This document shows, piece by piece, positions 58,712 to 64,000 of a stretch of DNA of 64,000 bases (position 1 is the stretch's first letter; each line of letters opens with the position of its first letter). The DNA is taken from assembly GCA_964020975.1 (NCBI GenBank), contig OZ026612.1, forward strand, positions 132,356,441 to 132,420,440, given 5' to 3'. A program made the translations under genes and the position numbers. This stretch comes from Hermodice carunculata. Its lineage: Eukaryota; Annelida; Polychaeta; Eunicida; Amphinomidae. The notes beneath the pieces are model-generated. The model was not told where the DNA came from. It ran no database searches and was given only the letters and a program-made list of their open reading frames with translations.

Positions 58712-58955
58712 TCTCAATGCAACCATCCCCCACACATGACACCACAAGCAACTTTTCTTGGCATTACTGCAACTCAAAATGTTCACCCTGTTCCAGAGAA
58801 ACTTGTTGACCTGGCATATGGCATCTTGACAAGTCTCGAAGACAAAATGTATTGACCAAGCATGAAAAATTAAATAAAAACATTAAAGCAGAAGACATTT
58901 GCTGAGTGGGCACTTGTGGCCATTTGAGAGGCAGAAAGTCGTCTGCTGCTGGAAT
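58712..58955 (+). mobile_element. Palindrome MITE (TTAA family), degraded copy
   Basis: The right half of the palindrome (CCAGAGAAACTTGTTGACCTGG, 58793-58814 region) and the following ~100 bases, with CTTGACAAGTCTCGAAGAC and AAGCAGAAGACATTTG, match the copy at 63168. The left arm CAAGCAACTTTTCTTGG at about 58745 is strongly diverged. Outer borders are estimated from the 241-bp length. Confidence 0.5.
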
Positions 58956-59599
58956 ATCATCGATTAACAGTCCAATCCAGCTGGTACAGTGCAAGAAAGC
59001 TGGCCATTGAGGGCATGCAAGTATGTGGCTGAAAGGTCTTCTTCCATCAGCACTTTAAATATACTTTTTGGAATTATTTTCATACACACACCACATCACA
59101 CACACACACACATATACAGTCAAACATGCCCTAGCAGTCACCTCTATAAAGAGGTCACCTGCTGTAAACAGCCACCTGTTAGTCCCCCTCTCAAATTACC
59201 ATTTAATTCTACCTTTATTAAATGGTCATCTGCTTTTGGTGGCCAGTGATAAGCATATTTTAGTCCCCAGTAAAAAAAAAAAAAAGCCCCGTCTTGCACT
59301 TGAGTACTGTGACAATCCTGCATGTAGCATGACAAGTCATATGTTGGGTCGAAGTACCATGGCCGGAAGTCCTGTTGGCAGAAAAGGTTAACGCAAGAAT
59401 GCCAGCATTATGTAATATATGGGTCAAAATGTCAAAATATTGTGAGTCCTCTAGAATCCTTTGTTTTAGATCTTTCTGTAATTTTTAGTGGGATTGTGGA
59501 GGAGGTGAAAATCTTGGTTGCATATGATACTAGTGCTGCCACCTACATGTATACTTGAACTGAAATACTGAGCCAAAATGTGGTATTTTGACATCAGTG
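58956..59599. mobile_element. Decayed pogo-like MITE piece in unrecognised DNA
   Basis: About 59114-59270 has TATACAGTCAAACATGCCCT, GTCACCTCTATAAAGAGGTC, CCACCTGTTAGTCCCCC and GGTGGCCAGTGATAAGC, the vocabulary of the pogo-like MITEs at 7509 and 12711. Borders are unclear. The rest of the interval shows nothing. Confidence 0.45.
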
Positions 59600-59976
59600 A
59601 TCATATAAGCTCTGTGACCTTAGGTCAGCGGAACTAAAAATCTGGTATGGCTGCAGTCACTTCGTGGCATATTGTGGTACCATTGTTCCCTTGAATGTCA
59701 CTTTCTTCGCCTCCAAATAAAGTTGTAAAAAAATTTTTAAAATTACCAAGAAAAAAAAAAAAAAATCCAGATGATGCTGGCTTTCAATAGGCATCTGATC
59801 CATCCTGAGGTATGTCTCTGACAAAGATGTGGTACAACCACTGGTCCATATGGTTTCATATTATAGTAACATCACAAGGATCAAAGGCCAGGACAAACTA
59901 TTGGATGGATGGACGGACAGACATTAATTGCCCAGGATGAGAATTCCCTCTGGCACTTAAGTATGTGCCAAGGGTT
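59600..59976 (+). repeat. Hairpin-ended element related to the 6.2 kb array
   Basis: GATGCTGGCTTTCAATAGGC, GGTATGTCTCTGACAAAGATGTGG and a TTTCATATTATAGTAACATC block match the 178-bp monomers at 6.3-7.0 kb. It ends GGATGGATGGACGGACAGAC and a hairpin TTCCCTCTGGCAC...GTGCCAAGGGTT at 59944-59976. Confidence 0.8.
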
Positions 59977-60436
59977 AAGCAAATATACCACACAAAGCAC
60001 TTCATACCCCTTGGCCAACATGGCTTCATATGTTCAGTGACCTAAATTCAGACCTTTGAAGGACACTCAAGGCAAGAAATTAGAACACCAAAAGAATTAA
60101 AGCATGTAGGTACTTTGCTATTCACGTTCAACAGTAGCCAAGGGACTATGATCAATCATACCCAAGGTATACAAGGAAAGTGAGATTATAACCTCAGCTT
60201 GACCTTTCAAGGTCACTAAAAGCTGCCTAGAAAGCATAGCTGGTATTAATGTGAACTTGGCTTTAAAAGTAGTTCACAAATAGCTCAAGGTCATCCACTT
60301 TCAACAGACTTCTGGCGCTTTGCAAGATGCATATCTGGCATAAATTTGGTGAACTTGGTTTGAATCTTGCCCATGAGTATCATTTTACACTAGACTAAAA
60401 GAGAGCGTTTTAAATGCCAAAACTGGTTGGGAGGGA
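59977..60436 (+). repeat. Degenerate AGGTCA-family monomers
   Basis: TTGACCTTTCAAGGTCACTA, CTCAAGGTCATCCACTTTCA and GCATAGCTGGTATTAATGTGAA recur loosely. The monomers are similar to those after 60720; the TA microsatellite and the 23-bp minisatellite separate the two blocks. Confidence 0.65.
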
Positions 60437-60553
60437 GTCTTTATACACTTAACCATTGAGTCTTTATGCACTTAACCATTGTGTCTTTATACACTTAACC
60501 ATTGTGTCTTTATACACTTAACCATTGTGTCTTTATACACTTAACCATTGTGT
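60437..60553. repeat. 23-bp minisatellite
   Basis: Five tandem copies of TCTTTATACACTTAACCATT plus GTG, with two single-base variants in the first two units. Confidence 0.93.
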
Positions 60554-60622
60554 GGCAGTTTTTTACTTTTAGACTTATGGTTTTCCTGTTGGTATTGCCG
60601 TTATATCCTTTATATACTAGAG

Positions 60623-60644
60623 TGTATGTATGTATATATATATG

Positions 60645-60719
<75 letters not shown>
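60623..60719. repeat. (TA)n microsatellite
   Basis: TATG-rich start, then about 70 bp of uninterrupted TA ending directly at ATGACCTTTAAAGTAGGTCA. Confidence 0.95.
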
Positions 60720-60721
<2 letters not shown>

Positions 60722-61050
60722 CCTTTAAAGTAGGTCAAAAATAGGCCAAGGTCATCCACTTTCAGGCTTCTAAGCCTCCTAAGAAGCACAGCTGGCGCAC
60801 ATTGGCAGAACATGGCTTGGATCCGTCAAGAGTTTGAGCAGAAAAATCATGTCTTGCACTTCACCCTCAAAACTAGGTCAAGAAAAAGGTCAATGTCATT
60901 CACTTCTGAATCCCCTGAAGGAGCATAGCTGGTATAAATTTAGTGAACAAGGCTTCAATCTGTCAACAGTTACAGTGGTAACAAAGTGCTGTCGGACTGA
61001 CAGACAGCAAAAGTAATGACAACTATACCCCTTCAGCCACAGGGCCCAGG
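60720..61050 (+). repeat. Two AGGTCA-family monomers with weak end
   Basis: GACCTTTAAAGTAGGTCAAA, CCAAGGTCATCCACTTTCAG, AAAACTAGGTCAAG and GCATAGCTGGTATAAATTTAGTG recur. It ends GACTGACAGACAGCAAAAG and CTATACCCCTTCAGCCACAGGG, a poorly preserved hairpin region. Confidence 0.7.
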
Positions 61051-62730
61051 GAGAAAAATGGCTTTAGAACGTTTCCAATTGATGCAACAGGAAATAGCGA
61101 AAAATTCAATGCTTAAATGCAACTTTATCTCTTCTGTCTTGTACTCACAGTGTTGTTCCTTTTACCCCCAGAAACTACTGCATTTCAAACAGAAAGTAAT
61201 TCTACAGTTACAGATTAACAGCAGATATATACATGCATAGCATGGGCCCCTGTAAAGCATTATTTTCTCTCTGGGATAGTCATAAGGGTTTATTAATTCC
61301 CTTTTTACACAGTTTATTTGCATGTTTTCCTGATTGATGGCAACTGAACTTCAATCACATATTGCATACTAAAAAGATGTCAATAAAAAGCAGAAATGTT
61401 CCTTTGTTATAATTGGTTAGTAAACATATTATCATATCTCACTGGAGAACACACCATGTTGTGGAACCAAACCCTGTCTGGTCCCTCAGAGAAGCTACTG
61501 AACCAACAGCCAGCCATAAAGAATTCAGCTGTTCATCTTCCTGTATGAAGGTCACTGTGGGGTGTTGTGTGGCTGGTTCCCTCATTATCACCTTCTGCCA
61601 CACCCCAACACAAAATGTATACTAAAATTTACCTGGATATTGTCACCAATGCAAACGTCTGGAAGCTTGCGTAGAACGTTATGCCTGCCCTTCTCAAGCT
61701 TTCATGGTGGCTGTGGCTGTGGAAGCCACTGGCATCTCGGAGTCCCCAGCAATCAAAGCAGCTGCAGGCTCACCTGCATGTAAATCAATAGGAAACCAGT
61801 GTTGAGCTGGTACTGTCATAGGCCCTGCACCAGTCAGACTCTGGACCTCCCTACACAGTACACCTCTCATCTGTGTCAATCAAATGTCATTCACTGCTAC
61901 ATGAAGATTCTTAATTGATGGAGAATCCCTGGGTCCATTGTGTGACAGATATACACACTGGTACATCAACACCCACATGCAAGTTCCACCTGAACATGCA
62001 GCAACCATTAACTCCCCATGAACGACATCGCATCACAACATGTCAAGGAAAGGTGGCGATACGTGTAAATGGCATGGTTTTCCTGATGATCGAAAAGAAG
62101 CAAGCAACATTACAACAATGGTTGCTTTCTGGTAATTTTTAACAGAAAAAGTTGCCTGCTGCTGCAGTGTTACTGGGTCTTGTATGCGTTAACTCTCCGC
62201 TTAACTGATCCTCGCAAGGTATATACCACATGGTGAAAAGGAACACTCCATCACAACTGAGATTGACTTAATGTAAAATACCCTGCAAGCCATAGTAAAC
62301 TTTTTTCTAGTTTTGTGGATCTTATATCCCTTCTTAGAAGTGTCCAAAAGCAACAGCAAAAAAAATGACCTATATTGACATTACTCATTGTCATGTGCAA
62401 ACACTTTTACTTTTTAATGTAATGGCAAGTGATTCCTTAGTCAGACATTCACTGATTGCTCCTGTCACCCAGGGCAAACTGTCCACTTACAATTGAGCTA
62501 GTTATGACAGTTCTGCCATGTTTCAGACATTGAAATGAAACAAACTCTGTTGGCAGCTAGCTTTGTCCACGCTGAAGGGCATCTTCAAATAGTGCCAGTT
62601 TGCTCAATATTCTGCACCATGCACTGAATGACATCAGTTCACTGGACATCTCAACCCTGCCAACACTGGTCACAGCAATAGTCACACATATCTCAATTAC
62701 GTGCATGCAGAGGCCTATCATCCTCACACC
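61051..62730. other. No recognised gene
   Basis: A 75-codon plus-strand frame at 61915-62142 has no stop or gap, but it shows no domain and no splice borders. No repeat family recognised. Confidence 0.5.
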
Positions 62731-62875
62731 TTAATCACCCACATGATGGCATTTCCACGGGAAGTAAACAGTCCAGGTCAACAGGTTTCCTTGGGTCACT
62801 TGGGCATATAACACACCTGAAGTGCACCAAGGAAACCTGTTGATTTAGGGTAGAAATTAGCACTTTAGTGGTTAA
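62731..62875 (-). mobile_element. Palindrome MITE (TTAA family), truncated minus-strand copy
   Basis: The palindrome spans 62777-62844. Outer arms TCAACAGGTTTCCTTGG and CCAAGGAAACCTGTTGA pair perfectly, yet both differ from the family core (AGCTTT to AGGTTT on one arm, AAAGCT to AAACCT on the other), a matched change. Reading minus, TTAA at 62872-62875 lies 31 bases outside the palindrome, exactly as in the 54809 copy. The far end is missing or at the TTAA at 62731. Confidence 0.65.
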
Positions 62876-63167
62876 CGATGAAGCAGTAACTCCACTCATT
62901 GAGGAAAGTCTGATCACAGCTTCATCAAAACAGCCGTTATAACACCTCACAGGAAATCCTATAATTTCTCCCGGACAATAGTAGCGTAATATATCACCTT
63001 CACTCAGGAAATCTTGACACCTGCTTTATGTCTCCCAGGTCACATGACCCTTTTGGCCTATGTTTTTCCAGGATGCATTCTAATTTAAAGCAGAAACAGA
63101 GATTCCTGTATGTATGCTCCTCCCCCTTCACTGTGTTGTGCTAGTAATCATTTGCTCTCAACTTTTA

Positions 63168-63407
63168 TTAACCTCTTCCCCGTTGAATTAAGACTGAGTC
63201 AACAGCTTTCCTTGGCATGGGTTGGGCACTTAGTGCCCAACCCATGCCAAGGAAAGCTGTTGACCTGGGACATGTGATCTTGATAAGTCTCAAGTACATT
63301 TCTCAGTCAAATTGTTTTTCATAACTATTGAAATTAGTTGAAAACACTGAAGCAGACGACATTTGACAACATTTGACCACCAGCCGGTTTAAGGGGGAAA
63401 GGGTTAA
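63168..63407 (+). mobile_element. Palindrome MITE (TTAA family), intact copy
   Basis: A 240-bp element that starts TTAACCTCTTCCCCGTTGAA and ends TTAAGGGGGAAAGGGTTAA. The palindrome at 63198-63264 has two perfectly matching 33-base arms around one T. The outer 18 bases are identical to the 54809 copy and the inner 15 (CATGGGTTGGGCACT) are different. The palindrome's right end lies 143 bases from the element end, as in that copy. Confidence 0.82.
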
Positions 63408-63798
63408 GTGATACAAAAACAAGTGGCCTCATGGCAGGGTGGCTATTTAGAGAATGTGATATTTACAGACTGTTGGTACATCTTGACAGCGTCTGTAGGT
63501 GGCTGCAGAGGCAAGGCTAGCCACACCTGAATTCAGTCTCCTTCACAGGAATTAAAGAACAAAGTACTTGTTTATCAAATAATTTTCCAGGAATACATTT
63601 TACCTAACTATGGTTGTGTCAAAGGTAATCTACATCTGCATTGGGGACTTATTATTGGAGCTTGTATCGTTAATATGATAGAATATCAATGGACAAGGTC
63701 CAAATATGATTCAGATCTGAATGTTGCTTCCTCCACCTACTGGAAACAGCCCCAAGATGGCACCAGTTCTTGCAATCCGTGACTGGACTACTTCTGCA
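63408..63798. other. No recognised feature
   Basis: Unique-looking DNA with no exon or repeat family. Confidence 0.5.
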
Positions 63799-64000
63799 GT
63801 TGAGTCTCAAACTATGAGGGAGTGGTGTGTATCCTTGTTTTTTAATACTAATGTTAGATTGGTGGAATAGATTAACTATGTAGTTAAGTCTCAAACTATG
63901 AGAGTGTGGTATGCATCCTTGCTTTTACTGATGTTAGACGGGTGGAATGGATTAACTGTGTAGTTGAGTCTCCAACCATGACAGTGTGTTGTGTATCCTT
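63799..64000. repeat. ~82-bp minisatellite cut by the window end
   Basis: At least two and a half units with GTTGAGTCTCAAACTATGAG, GTGTGTATCCTTG, ACTGATGTTAGA and GGTGGAATGGATTAACTGTG start at 63799, 63882 and 63963. The array continues past the window. Confidence 0.9.

Noticed and set aside
60502-60813. Frames with Tyr-Ile repeats on both strands
   Set aside because: Translation of the TA microsatellite at 60623-60719.

Overview
This window looks like gene-poor, repeat-rich nuclear DNA from an aquatic invertebrate, most likely a mollusc or another lophotrochozoan. The sequence shows an AT-rich background, no bacterial-style gene packing and no RNA gene. It has many short interspersed elements of a kind I know from bivalve genomes. 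These start near ACAAGAGGGC, carry tandem ~150-180 bp monomers built around TGACCTTG...CAAGGTCA, run into a (GGAC)n-like linker and close with a GC-rich hairpin such as TATGCCCC...GGGGCATA. The taxonomic call is an inference from repeat style, not from a marker gene.

Layout. 0-8 kb: minisatellites, pogo-like MITEs, a ~178 bp monomer array with a hairpin end (6.2-7.1 kb) and one possible plus-strand exon near 2.0-2.2 kb. 8-18 kb: several pogo-like and one hAT-like MITE, a nine-monomer A-B-C higher-order array (13.6-15.0 kb) and weak minus-strand exon candidates (8.2, 12.2, 16.1, 17.1 kb). 18-40 kb: mostly unrecognised intergenic or intronic DNA with minisatellites (28.8, 31.9, 34.2 kb), MITEs, a LINE 3' fragment (29.3 kb) and a tandem array of hairpins (39.8-40.0 kb). 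40-50 kb: a broken Ty3/gypsy pol fossil, split once by a 5'-truncated L1/Tx1-like LINE with an 11-bp target duplication and again by a ~2.5 kb unclassified insert with inverted repeats; then a 285-bp tandem duplication and a minus-strand CR1/L2-like LINE fragment. 50-64 kb: two more higher-order arrays (52.9 and 55.8 kb), degenerate AGGTCA arrays and most of a TTAA-flanked MITE family that carries a 67-bp palindrome.

No complete host gene could be supported. The exon candidates rest on open frame, composition and splice-like borders only. The most unusual material is in the repeats. In the palindrome MITE family the inner palindrome sequence differs between copies while the two arms within a copy match exactly. 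Three unrelated-looking arrays all show a three-monomer higher-order period, and the hairpin-ended elements all lie in the same orientation.
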